Shown one piece after another: positions 54,287 to 64,000 of a DNA stretch of 64,000 bases. Made by a program: the position numbers and the translations under genes. Each line of letters begins with the position of its first letter. Positions within the stretch are counted from its first letter, which is position 1. The notes under the pieces are model-generated. The model saw only the letters and a program-made list of their open reading frames with translations. It had not been told where the DNA came from and ran no database searches. This DNA comes from Chlorophyllum brunneum (Eukaryota; Basidiomycota; Agaricomycetes; Agaricales; Agaricaceae), in the NCBI GenBank assembly GCA_963576785.1, contig OY756142.1:1674001-1738000 (forward strand). The letters are read 5' to 3'.

Positions 54287-55695
54287 TTACTGGGTAGCTG
54301 GACTAGCTTCTATCTCATCTTCATCATCTTCCTCAATGTAAACGCCTTCCTTGTTCCTCAGGAAATTGAGAAAAACCCAGTGCATCCCACGCATTTCCAT
54401 ATCATACCACCAATTGATAGCAATCGTTGTCTCTCTCGCTTGTTGAACGTAATGCCACCAGCCTGCTGGAAGGTATAACGCCTCGCCTGGCTGCAGGCGA
54501 ATCTGGATAGGTGTTATATTTGCCGGAAGGGCCTCTGGTGTGTTTGGGTCTGAAACAGAAGACCATCTCACTAGCGGTGCACCCCGCGTGGGCACGACTT
54601 CAAAATAATTCGACGGCGAAGTTCTGACAAACGTTGCGTGAGGATAAAGTCGTTCTATAATGCCGTACATGAGCGACTACGGACAGTACCCGAGCAGATG
54701 GGAACAGACCTTTCAGACACCAACCGTCTGAGGGAGGTAACACGGTGAAACACTTCTCTCCCCTCACGACCGTATAAATGTTTTCGTACGGATCTATGAT
54801 GAAACACAATAAAATTGCGCTACTTTCGATAGCAGCGTAATGGTTTGCGGAGAAAAGTACCCACCATTGTGGATGCTGGTGGTGCTTCTTTCATCTCCAA
54901 TCCATAGATTGACGGCATCTGGACTGCGATCTGCAATGTCATGAGAATGAGTCTGTGTTGCGCGCCCACGTCTTGGGGAGAGCGGCCAACTGACCTAGCG
55001 CTTCGCTGCACCAAGGAACCTCGCTTGGAATGTCTTCCCTTAGTGGTTTGTATTCCGACCGGTCATCCCCATCGTTAAAATACTCCGAGGAGTAAAGATT
55101 ACCGTCCTGCGACTGGAGATAGTGGACATATGATGCAAGATCTATGGCATTACCAGCCCTGTACACCCGATGTTCTGGTATATGGAACTTACCTGGACTC
55201 GCTAGTTTGTCTAGAAGATCCCGGATGGTCATCTGTTCGACGTGAGGCTCGACAAAGTAATTTTTATTGTCTGGTCCTCGAGTAACGGCATCTGCGCGTC
55301 TAGAATGTCATTTACATCGACCGGTCTTTCCGGTGGTGTGACTGCAAACCGACCCATTGGGTGTGATCGCAACGGAGACTCTACGGTCACCCATCTTGTG
55401 CACGAGGTATTCATTTGTCCATTTTTGTGTAGCAGGGATATTGAAGCCTAAAAGGGAGGTCCATTCGGCATAAGGCTGGGTGCTCAGATGCGCACCTTTG
55501 ATGATTACCGGTCTTGAGACGTGGATGAGGCGCGAAAACTCGAGTGCGGATGGCGGTCGATCCAAAGTCTCGATGCGACTTCCATTCAGTTCTTGAGAAG
55601 ACTCGTTTCAGCGGTGGATTTCCCAAAGCTGGGTATACCATGCCTCTGTACTCATCGGAGATCCATTGTGCCAGTTGTCTCTTTGGTTGTGTCAT
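54287..55695 (-). CDS. JMJD7: JMJD7-like JmjC/cupin dioxygenase
   Basis: Multi-exon minus-strand gene. The most natural start is ATG 55695 (MTQPKRQLAQWISDEYRGM), spliced over a 38-nt intron to SSQELNGSRIETLDRPPSAL and then EFSRLIHVSRPVIIKGAHL. The JmjC core shows PDAVNLWIGDERSTTSIHND with the Fe(II) ligands H and D (HxD) just at a splice site. Next come DPYENIYTVVRGEKCFTVLP, RLQPGEALYLPAGWWHYVQQ (distal His) and TTIAINWWYDMEM. It is a 2-oxoglutarate/Fe(II) oxygenase. Human JMJD7 hydroxylates a lysine of DRG GTPases; that role here is inference. The C-terminus is acidic (EEDDEDEIEASPATQ). The unusually short first intron makes the exact N-terminus tentative. Confidence 0.85.
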
Positions 55696-55832
55696 CGGAT
55701 GGCAAGATGAAGCCCAAAACGGGTAATACCTGTCAAGACCACCGATCATACCTTGTGACGCGTGGGTACCGCGTCGCACATCACAATCAACGCGTCCAAC
55801 TTCCACCACCACATTAGCGACACCCTCCTTCC
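55696..55832. promoter_or_regulatory. Divergent promoter, JMJD7 / ELG1
   Basis: Only 137 bp between the two opposed ATGs. A pyrimidine-rich tract (TTCCACCACC, CACCCTCCTTCC) precedes ELG1. Regulation of both genes must share this space. Confidence 0.45.
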
Positions 55833-58776
55833 ATGGCTGTGAACGATGACAGACGAAAACATGCGATGTCTGGGGCGAAATCAACCAAGTTTATGGTAGG
55901 TTTTCTGCAAGGAGGTGATGGCCATCGTAATAACGAACACTTAGAAAGGACAGAAAACATTGTTTGATATGTTCGGCCAGAAATCAGCATCCGTTCTATC
56001 ATCCTCTACACAACTTGAACAATCCGGAGTAAACACTGCCAGCGACGGGGATTCTCGAACAGAGATACCCGACTCTACACACACTTGTATGTGTCTGGTA
56101 TTGCTTCGCGCCGTGAATCTCATCCTTTTCAGTTGATTCACTATTGTCCACTCCAAAGCAAAGCTCAAGTAGGACACCTCTACTTCAAGACCAAAGCGAC
56201 ATTGGACCAACACTTGCAGAAAGCAACCTCCCCACTTTGGACGACTCTGAGGTTGATGCACTCTCTATCTCCTTACCTGGCGAAACAAGTTCCCAGGGGA
56301 GTAGAGCCTCACCCATTGTTATTGACTCATCTCCTTTGAAACCTATTTATGACTCAACGGACGAAGGCGCGGTTCCCAAGCCCCAGAGGCCTCTTCATCC
56401 CTTCTTTGCCCCTAGGAGTAAATCTCAGAACTTAGCCACGCAAACAGCACCACGGGGGGATCGCACAAAGGAGCTGGGGCCAGCCTATCCGGATCGAGAG
56501 TCCCAGCACGTCAAAGGAATCCAATCATTATACTTTTCTCCATCTTGTCCCTTTGCACGTCGGAACTTGACCCCATCCTCCGGAAATTTCCAACCAGGGC
56601 CCCGGAGCAAGTGTACTTCACTCGTTGACTTTTTATCACCGCATGAACCAATTGGACACGCGCGCGACCTCGTGAATTCGCTAGTAATAGATCCCAAAAT
56701 CCACATTGCAACTATCAGTCAGGCTCATATACACAACCATCCGGCAATTGCACGGACCGTTGATGCAACTATTTCTGGCGTCTCTTCGCCTTCATCATCG
56801 CAGTTGTGGACTGAGGTCTGGCGTCCGCGCTGTGCAAAGGAAGTTTTGGGCAACGAGAGATCTGCGATATATTTACGCAATTGGCTGCGTACACTGACAC
56901 TGCAATTGGACCCCGCGCGATCAGAGGAGCCGAACAAGAAGTCAAAGAAAAAGACAAAGAAGCGACCGCGTGTGGTTCGAGAAGTGCCGAGGAAGAAGGC
57001 ACGGAAGGATGGACTAGACGGATTTGTGGTCGATGACGAAAATGACGATTCTAATCATTCTCAGAACTGGGAAGGTGACTATGGTGAGCTGATGATGGAT
57101 GGTTCCTCTCAAAGCCCTGGTTCCTATGAAGTATCGTCTCCATATGGATCAGATGCACCGGAACCCATCAGTGAACAACTGCACAACACTATACTTTTGA
57201 CTGGGCCGCCGGGATGTGGGAAAACAGCGGCCGTGTTTGCATGTGCCGAAGAACTGGGCTGGGAGGTGTTCGAGGTTTATCCGGGTATAGGAAAACGAAA
57301 CGGCGCCAATGTGGATAACCTTGTGGGAGATGTTGGGAAGAACCACCTCGTGAGGAAAAAAGTAGACGCCACTCAACAGGTCTCGATCGCGACGGTGCTG
57401 TCAAATAGTGCAGGATCATCAGGGGCAGGTGCCAAAGGCGATTGTGCTGACTCCGACGGGACCTCCGTTGAAGATCAGCGTGACTGTGCTGGGGAGCAGA
57501 TTGGGGATACCAAGCAAAAGTTTCGACAGTCATTGATTCTGTTGGAAGAGGTGGATTTGCTGTTTAAAGATGATGTGAATTTTTGGCCCGCCGTGACTAA
57601 TTTTATCAGGGACTGTCGGCGACCGGTCATCTGCACTTGTAATGGTAAGCATCGGAGCGAGCTCGCCGGGTGAATTATGATTTATTAGGGTGTTTTGCAG
57701 ATGCCTCCCTCGTTCCCAAAGACGGATTACCCCTTCAGAAAGTCTTGTATTTTGAGGCCTGTGCTCCGGATGTTGCGACATGTTATCTGCAAGGGTTAGC
57801 ATGTGCAGAGGGTTACACAATGCCAGCCGAGTCGATTCGAGATATGTATTCGGATACGTACGAGCTATCGGGCGCAGACGTCCCGAGCGAGACGAGTGCA
57901 GCAGCTGGGCATGTCGAGCTCCCAGACTTTGACTTGCGTAGGGCCATCCATAGACTCCAAATGTGGTGTACTACGGGTGGGCAGGGGGAGACCAAGAATA
58001 ACTCTGACTGGGAAGCAGGCCCCGATAGATTGGGCGGTTCGCTGGGGTGGGCATGGGATTTCTCACATAATGGCGATGATAGGCAAGTGGCTGCCAACAC
58101 AGGGAGTGACATGTCTCTAGGCAGCGAGACGAAAGAGGAAAGGGAGATGAACATTCATGGTATAGACGCGATCAGTCAGCTGGCGGACGTTGCATCTTAT
58201 TTGGACAGCTCGGTGGAGCTGCCCCTGCACGGGCGCAGAGAGGTAAGGGGACGTTGTATTTTGCAAGCTGGGGCTGATGGATGTGACACGGGTGTGCAGG
58301 GACTAGGGTATGGGAGCTTGGAGGGACCCCCGGATGATGAGAAGGGGTATGTGATTCTATCAGGAAACGGGATCGCGATGGTTCATGATCGAGATGGGGA
58401 GATGGCCTCAACAGCCATACGACTTGCACGTGGAAAAGTGGCACCGGGGCTGGCACGAGGGATTGACGGAGATGGAGTGTATCTGAGATGGGAGCTGTTC
58501 CGGCGGCGTGCGGAGTATGGGAGACTAAATGGACGGCTGTGGGAGGGGCGGGGGACGGAAGAGGTATACACGGAGTATATACCGTATGTACGGACGATGG
58601 TGCTGCATGCGCGGGATGCGGGCGGAGCGGGGCGGGTGACCCGGAACAGCAGCCGGGGAGGGGGATGGGAGGTGGTGCGGGTGCTGGGGACGGCGGGGCA
58701 GACGGCGATGGCAGGGACGGGGCTGGGCGACGACAGATGTGGGAGGGCAACGTGGGGTGGCAGCGCTGCAGATTGA
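55833..58776 (+). CDS. ELG1: ELG1/ATAD5-type PCNA unloader (AAA+ clamp unloader large subunit)
   Basis: Exons 55833-55895, 55945-56086, 56133-57644 and 57701 to 58776. A further in-frame intron is likely at about 58234-58297; without it the length is 930 residues. The N-terminus holds QKTLFDMF (residues 24-31) and QRPLHPFF (about 153), the second a perfect PCNA-interacting box. Then come the RFC-like start SQLWTEVWRPRCAKEVLGNE, a basic/acidic linker, Walker A GPPGCGKT (about residue 425) and WEVFEVYPGIGKRNGANVDN. Walker B is LILLEEVDLLF, followed by WPAVTNFIRDCRRPVICTCN. This is the Elg1/ATAD5 layout, not Rfc1, which has a BRCT domain. With Rfc2-5 it removes PCNA from chromatin after replication. 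The C-terminal third is poorly conserved and Gly/Arg-rich. Confidence 0.9.
56384..56407 (+). other. PCNA-interacting peptide (PIP box) in ELG1
   Basis: The codons spell QRPLHPFF, matching QxxLxxFF exactly, followed by APR. It lies in a disordered N-terminal region. This is the expected contact by which an Elg1-type unloader reaches PCNA. Confidence 0.8.
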
Positions 58777-58859
58777 TCTTGTTTATTCGCCAATATATCC
58801 TCTTTCGGCCTCCCATATTTGTCCAGAAATCTGCCGCTTCACACATCCTCTCTCTCCTC

Positions 58860-60604
58860 ATGCCGCCATCTCCCTCCCTCCACCCCCAACGCCTCTCCCC
58901 CATCGCCCCCCTCGCCCCCCTCGAGTATCTCCAGAACCAGCGCAGAGGTTCCATCACAGATCCCTCGCTCCACGCTGCAAAGCTCCCCTTCCGACCAGAC
59001 CTTTCGCTCTCACCCTCATCTCCCGGCCCTCGGCCCTCCTCACCCTACGTCTTTGGCGACCAGACCCACCTCCACCACCCAGAAAGCACCTCTCCCCACC
59101 TCCGCAATCTCCTCCGCTCCCCCTCGCTCGAGCCACACTCACACTCCCATGAACCAGCCCGGTCCAAACCAGGTACCCATCCTTCCTGCTAATTCTCATC
59201 CATCACCCTCATCCTCTCGACACAGCCTTGTCTTCCAGAGAGAAACTCTCCATCGACACCGATAGAAATGGCCACCCCCGGCCCTCCATACGTGACCCAT
59301 TGCCATTCGACTATAATATGCGACGGCACTCCATTGCCACCGGCCAGCACCCCCACCCCCACCCCATCCTTCCTCCCGTCGTCCACGGTATCAAACGCAA
59401 AATGTCCGTGGATCGTGCCATCTTTGCCCCCGTCGGTGAAGAGCCGGACTCCCAACTTGTCGGACCCGGTGTTCCGAGCGTCATGGAGGTAGACTCCGAG
59501 GGGCCTGCTCCCAAACGACGCGGCTCTGCTATAGACACTCAACGAATCGCACAGCTCAGCCTCAACGATCGTCGGGGCTCGACCGACTCGCGCAACTCGA
59601 TCCCTTGGTGGAACAACGAGCGCCGAGACTCTACATCTTCTATGCTCTCAAACCCCTCCAGTACAGGCTACAGCTCCGGATTCACTGGCGGCGACTCACC
59701 CCATGGTCGCCTTCCAGCCAGCATTGCCGCTTTCTCGTGGCCCAATTCACAGTCGAGTGATCCGTCTACTCCTGCACCGAATGGCACAGACCGGCCGTTT
59801 GACACAAATTTTCCAGCCAACACGATCCCTCCCTTGAATTATCTCTCCGATCGACGAATGTCCGTCCCTGACACCCTCATCTCCCCCGTAGGTCTAGCCA
59901 AAAGTCTGCGACCCCGCTCTCGACCACCTTCACGACAAGGCCAACCTTCTGAACCGATCACGCGAGCCAATTCAGGCCAGGATCTTGCAAATCCCACTGG
60001 CTCACTTGCAGGAAAGAAAGAGGCGGGTTCAACCCCTTATTCCCGCTCTCCAGAACTCAGGGTATCACATAAACTTGCTGAGCGAAAACGCCGGAAGGAA
60101 ATGAAGGATCTATTTGATGAACTGAGGGACCAGCTGCCAGCAGATCGCGGTATGAAAGCGAGTAAGTGGGAGATACTCACAAAAGGTTCGGTTCGCAAAT
60201 TTCAGTTGTGTGTTTGCGCGCTCATGATTCATTTAGCGATTGATTTTGTCGTCCAGTTGAAGCAATCGAATCAGGACATGATGCGGGAAATTGAGCGCCT
60301 CCGGCAGGATCTCGACATTGCGCGAGGGGGTTCTAGTTCACTACCCTCTTTTCAGCCAGGTGGTCCTACGCCTTCACATGGAGTGTATGGACAAGTTCCC
60401 ATCGTACCTTCACAAGGCCCACCCCCGCCACTTTTGCAACCACCTCTTCCTGGCCCTAGTCAGCTTCCTCTACCTCGCTCGCAGACCCAGAACGCTTATC
60501 CTTCCGTCACCTCTAACCCACCACTACCACCACTTTCGCACTCTTCACCGAATGGAGGCCCTCACCGATCAGAAACGTCGTTCCACCGTGAAAATGGCTC
60601 CTAA
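58860..60604 (+). CDS. bHLH transcription factor
   Basis: Three exons (58860-59172, 59226-60185, 60237-60604), 1641 nt, 546 residues. The bHLH is near residues 395-460: basic region SHKLAERKRRKEMKDLFDEL with the H-E-R pattern that reads E-boxes (CANNTG, class B). Loop and helix 2 follow (LPADRGMKASKWEILTKAI, DFVVQLKQSNQDMMREIERL); the intron falls inside helix 2. A short leucine-heptad extension follows the domain. The N-terminus is His/Pro/Ser-rich, with many SP/RRxS sites (RRGS, RRDS, RRMS) that look like basophilic kinase targets. The C-terminus is Pro-rich. Target genes cannot be inferred. It starts 83 bp after the ELG1 stop codon on the same strand. Confidence 0.9.
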
Positions 60605-61153
60605 AAGGCATGTATCATCAGGCATCCATTCTTCCGTTCACTTCCTTTGTTTTCGTGACCCTCATGTTTGCTTAACCTTTTTGGACCCATCACCACCACG
60701 AAGATAAGGGATCTTCATTGTAAAGTTATTCGTTCTCCTTTCCTTTTCATTTCCGCTGTGGAGAAAATTGTACCGATCCATTGAGTACTTTCTGACCGAC
60801 GGACTGGCGTTGACCGTTTCTGGTATTATGTCTGTATTTATAGATGCTGCATTACTTTTGGTCTCACAATGCAACGGCCTTAGAACTTCACCCTTGCGTG
60901 TTTGTTTTCTTTTACTTCTCTGTTGCCCCATCCCCTCAACTTGCGTAGACACAGTATAATGAAGACAATGGATACCTGTCCTCGTGAAACCCATCATGGG
61001 CCCGTTGGTGCAAATAACACCAAATATGATTTTGGGCCCATGGTTCTGAGTGCAATCCACCATCAATCACACTACTCTATACCCCCCATACTTTCCCCTA
61101 CACTCCAAGATCATATTCACGCAGCACAATTTACTCACAACTCCCAGCTTGCA
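60605..61153. other. Intergenic: bHLH 3' UTR and TFG1 promoter
   Basis: 549 bp with no supported gene. T-rich tracts at 60640-60740 fit a 3' UTR. The last 200 bp should hold the TFG1 promoter. Confidence 0.45.
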
Positions 61154-63297
61154 ATGGCACCAAAGCAGCCGTCAATCGACCTACTCTTTCATCCAAAGAA
61201 GAACAAGAAACCACAACAGCCTCCGCCACCTCGCAAAACACCCCCTACACCACGGCCTAAACCCGCAGCTGAGAAGAAGGAGGAAGATGATGATGGATTG
61301 CAACTCCCAGACTGGCCTTTCCAGGAGTTTAGACTCCTTTCATCCTCTTTAAATGGATGGAAATACGACGTGGTGAAGTTTGACTCACGCAAAGCGGTAG
61401 ATGTCTCGAGATGGACGGCACCTGTAAAACTCAACAGGAAGGACCTACGGAGGGATGAACCTGCGACAGACGGTGCCCCGCAAGCTGTGGGGCCTATGCT
61501 GGGTCCGGACGGCAAGCCTGTGATTGGGGCGGATGGCAAAGTCGTGATGATCGACGCTGAGGGAAAACCGATACACCCTGCAGATGGAGCATCGTCACCG
61601 TCGTCAAAGGATAGAGGAAAGGCAGCTGTTAATGCCGCCGCGACCAAGAAACGGTTTCAGAAGAAGACAAGACAAGTGTTTTATGTCCCCGAGGAGGTGA
61701 GGCAGCTGAGGAAGGAGGAGAGATACCCTTGGGTGCTAGAAGATTCTCATCCATCAAATAAAGAACTTTGGATCGGGCAGCTTGAGGACGTTAGCAAGGC
61801 AGAGACACATGCGTTCTTCATGCCGGCAGCCAATGATGTTTTCAAGTTTGTGCCTGCGCATCGTTGGTACAAGTTCCAAAAGAAGCTAAAACATAGTCTC
61901 CCAACGGACACGGCTGGTGTGGAGCAATTAGTATGTTTAATAAGGATATTTAGCTGTATCGTGGCTAATACAACGGTGGTCAGTATACGACATCACAGAA
62001 ACGCGATCCCCAGGCATGGCTGGCCAGCCGCAATGGGGGCAGGGGACCTTCCGCTGCTACAGCTGCGATGTTCAAGGCAGAAGCTGAGGGTCGGACAATT
62101 ACGATTGGGAACTCGCTCGTACATGATGCTGGACAGAGCCTGGGGCCTGGAGGCCGGAGGCTCAGGGCCGTGGATAGTGGTATGGATCATCTGTTTGGCG
62201 ACGAAGATGAGGAAGGGGAAGTTCGGAAGAGAAGAGCGAGGGAACTTGGTGGTGAGGGTGATATGGATGAGCAGGTCTATGAGGAAGATTTCGCGGACGA
62301 TGATGAACATGCGGCGCTAGATGAGAACGACGAGGAAGCAAAGGAAGTTGAAGTGAGTCTTATTTCTTGGTCAGGAGCGCCTTGAATATCGACCCCTACA
62401 GGAACGACTCAAACGAGAGTATAGAGCAGCGAATAAGCAGCGTGAGGCTGGTGTCGATGAGGATGAAGAAGAGCATCCCGGAATGAGCAAACAAGCAAAG
62501 GCGATGCAGAAGCTTATCCGCAATCGTGAAGGGAACGATGCGTACGAAAGCGACGAAGAAAAGAATCCTTATGCGAGTTCGGTGAGCCTGGACTCATTGG
62601 GACTATATTGAATGTTTGACTCGTGTCGTGTCAGGAGGAAGAAGAAGAGGAAGAGCTGCCTGTTTATACTGGACCTGCCATTCAACAACAACCCCAGCAA
62701 GTGGACGTCCGTACCAAATCGCAGACACCGAACCCTGGCGACCCAACTAAACCACAAACAGACGCTGGCAGCTCACGGGCGACATCTCCAGTAGCATCAC
62801 CAAGCTTGGGCGGTCATTCCATCGTTGCCAAGCGAGCTACGAGCCCTAAAGCACCTAAACCGATCACGCAGAACGTCAGCAAAAATAACAGCCCAGCAAA
62901 CAGCCGAGCGACCAGTCCTGTTGCCAGTAGCCGCGCAACCAGTCCCGTGGCCAATGGACAGAAAGTCGTCAACAACAAGCGGAAGGCCGATGATTGGCCA
63001 AACGCGAGCACCGTAGGCGCCAACGGGCAACCCAAAACGAAGAAACGCAAAGAAGTTGCGCCAGCTTCGCCAGAGGAGATGCAGGCGATGTTGATTGAAT
63101 GGTTGAAGACGTCGCCAAGAGAGAAAGCTACTACCAGGGAGTGTATCCACCACTTTACGCCCTACCTTACGGACCCAGCAAAGAAGGCAGAGTTTTCGAA
63201 GCTGGTAAGGGAGGTCGCGATGCTGAAGGACGGTATTCTAGTGCTGCGCGCAAGTATCGCATCTGCCGCGCCCTCGCCGGCACCGATGGCACAATGA
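61154..63297 (+). CDS. TFG1: TFIIF alpha subunit (RAP74/Tfg1)
   Basis: Four exons (61154-61930, 61984-62352, 62402-62581, 62635-63297), 1989 nt, 662 residues. TFIIF binds RNA polymerase II and stabilises the initiation complex. The N-terminal dimerisation barrel has FQEFRLLSSSLNGWKYDVVK, KKRFQKKTRQVFYVPEEVRQ, RYPWVLEDSHPSNKELWIGQ and WYKFQKKLKH. The central part is acidic (FADDDEHAALDENDEEAK, SEEEEEEELP). A Ser/Thr/Pro linker carries three RATSPVA repeats (62780-62955). The C-terminal winged helix is PEEMQAMLIEWLKTSPREKA and RECIHHFTPYL, ending in KLVREVAMLKDGILVLR. In human RAP74 this helix binds the phosphatase FCP1. A DGKPVIGADGKVVMIDAEGK repeat sits in a loop of the barrel. Confidence 0.95.
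62780..62955 (+). repeat. RATSPVA-type repeats within TFG1
   Basis: The linker encodes SRATSPVAS, then KRATSPKAP, SRATSPVAS and SRATSPVAN. Each has an SP site suitable for proline-directed kinases. The units are irregularly spaced, so this looks like an amino-acid repeat kept by selection or slippage, not a satellite. Confidence 0.7.
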
Positions 63298-63541
63298 TGT
63301 CGCGACAACAAACTTTTGACAGATGTACTATGCTCGTCTCCTGTTCAACGGCACATGATTTGAACATTCCCCGTTCAGCAGGTTATCGCCACCATCAACG
63401 GGATACAGACTTTCCTTTCACTGCTGTTTTAATTCGTAGAATTGACTTGCTGTGTCCAAATTTGCATACCTTTGTGCAAATGTAGCGATGTTCCCGTCAC
63501 ATCAATTAATGCTTTTTCATTGCAAAGAGACATCTGCCACC
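63298..63541. other. Intergenic 3' region
   Basis: About 240 bp downstream of TFG1 with no gene. T-rich; probably 3' UTR. Confidence 0.4.
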
Positions 63542-64000
63542 TCACACAAAGCTTGGGTCCTGTTCCTGGAAAAGCCTAGTCACCCTGGCATACTTATAGA
63601 CAGGCGTAATGAAATGGACGTGTAGAAGAATGTAAGCGTCATCGCACTTACCTTCGCCCCTAGAACCATCTTTTGTTGATCGACAAGGGAGGTTGATGCC
63701 TAATTTAGGTCTGTATCTATATTTGTCCCCTAGGCCTACGCTGACCATCTCACCATGGACACTCGGAAGAACATCGAACGTGACCCTCATGGCAAGTTTC
63801 CTGAGAAGAACCGGCGCACCATAACCGCTTTGCTGTGAGCGCAGAATTTGGGCGTGTGCGACATCACGGAGAGGTTCCCCTACACCAGCTATCTTTAGCC
63901 CTCTACAGGCGATAACCTCAAATAACCCGACCACGTTAGGAAGGACCCGACTCAGAGAGGAGACGAATGGTCGCATACCAAACGAAGATATGCTGCAAAC
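63542..64000 (-). CDS. Unrecognised minus-strand frame, runs off the right edge
   Basis: A minus-strand open frame starts upstream of the window's right edge and is readable from 63976 (VSSLSRVLPNVVGLFEVIAC, then GLKIAGVGEPLRDVAHAQIL and RVTFDVLPSVHGEMVSVGLG) down to 63542. A GTAAGT-like donor after SRGEG (about 63650) suggests that coding sequence ends or splices there. I do not recognise the family, and the 5' part is outside the window. Confidence 0.4.
   Translation of the reverse strand, partial: VCSISSFGMRPFVSSLSRVLPNVVGLFEVIACRGLKIAGVGEPLRDVAHAQILRSQQSGYGAPVLLRKLAMRVTFDVLPSVHGEMVSVGLGDKYRYRPKLGINLPCRSTKDGSRGEGKCDDAYILLHVHFITPVYKYARVTRLFQEQDPSFV

Noticed and set aside
58172..58957. 261-residue minus-strand Pro/Ser-rich frame
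   Set aside because: Antisense of the GC-rich ELG1 tail; no conserved motif.
1..64000. CRISPR array, operon or prokaryotic mobile system
   Set aside because: No spaced direct repeats, no ribosome binding sites, and introns throughout: the DNA is fungal nuclear.
1..64000. tRNA genes
   Set aside because: I looked for GTTCRANYC-type T-loops with matching arms on both strands and found only isolated matches without a cloverleaf.

Overview
The window looks like nuclear DNA from a mushroom-forming basidiomycete (Agaricomycetes). Genes are dense and lie on both strands. Almost all are split by many introns of about 45-75 nt with GT..AG ends. Several membrane-protein families here (DUF6534-type seven-TM proteins, MARVEL-like four-TM proteins, a GPCR-like seven-TM protein) are ones I know as expanded in that group. 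The rest is mainly single-copy eukaryotic housekeeping genes. Exon joins were worked out by hand from splice signals, reading phase and family conservation. Where the exon lengths sum to a whole number of codons I treat the model as firm.

Layout. Positions 1-3.84 kb hold two decayed LTR retrotransposons: the 3' half of a Ty1/copia element on the plus strand, and a Ty3/gypsy gag with a probable LTR on the minus strand. The LTR candidate ends about 180 bp before RPL3. From 4 to 22.8 kb is a core block: RPL3, a mitochondrial PPR protein, AMMECR1, an unusual Rab GTPase, RPS7, the Hsp90 co-chaperone CNS1, L2HGDH, complex I subunit NDUFA12, the polarity scaffold BEM1, CCR4-NOT subunit NOT3/5 and mitochondrial ribosomal protein L12. 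From 23 to 31 kb the content is more accessory and less dense: a GPCR-like seven-TM gene, a DUF6534-type gene with a possible frameshift, and a cytochrome P450.

From 31.2 to 43.2 kb are SHG1/BOD1 and HEM12 (divergent), CDC14, a tentative small membrane protein, two MARVEL-type proteins and acetoacetyl-CoA synthetase. From 43.5 to 64 kb are a small orphan gene, vacuolar endopolyphosphatase, an RFX transcription factor, BFR1, NHP2, a JMJD7-like JmjC oxygenase divergent from the PCNA unloader ELG1, a bHLH factor, TFIIF-alpha (TFG1), and an unrecognised open frame running off the right edge.

The genes do not form one pathway. Functional themes are scattered: translation (RPL3, RPS7, MRPL12, BFR1, NHP2), transcription and mRNA turnover (NOT3, SHG1, RFX, TFG1), cell cycle, polarity and replication (CDC14, BEM1, ELG1), and mitochondria (PPR, MRPL12, NDUFA12, L2HGDH). 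I found no coherent undescribed system. The best leads are gene-level oddities: a Rab with an altered G4 motif and a large insertion, runs of micro-exons that carry catalytic motifs, and a few orphan reading frames.
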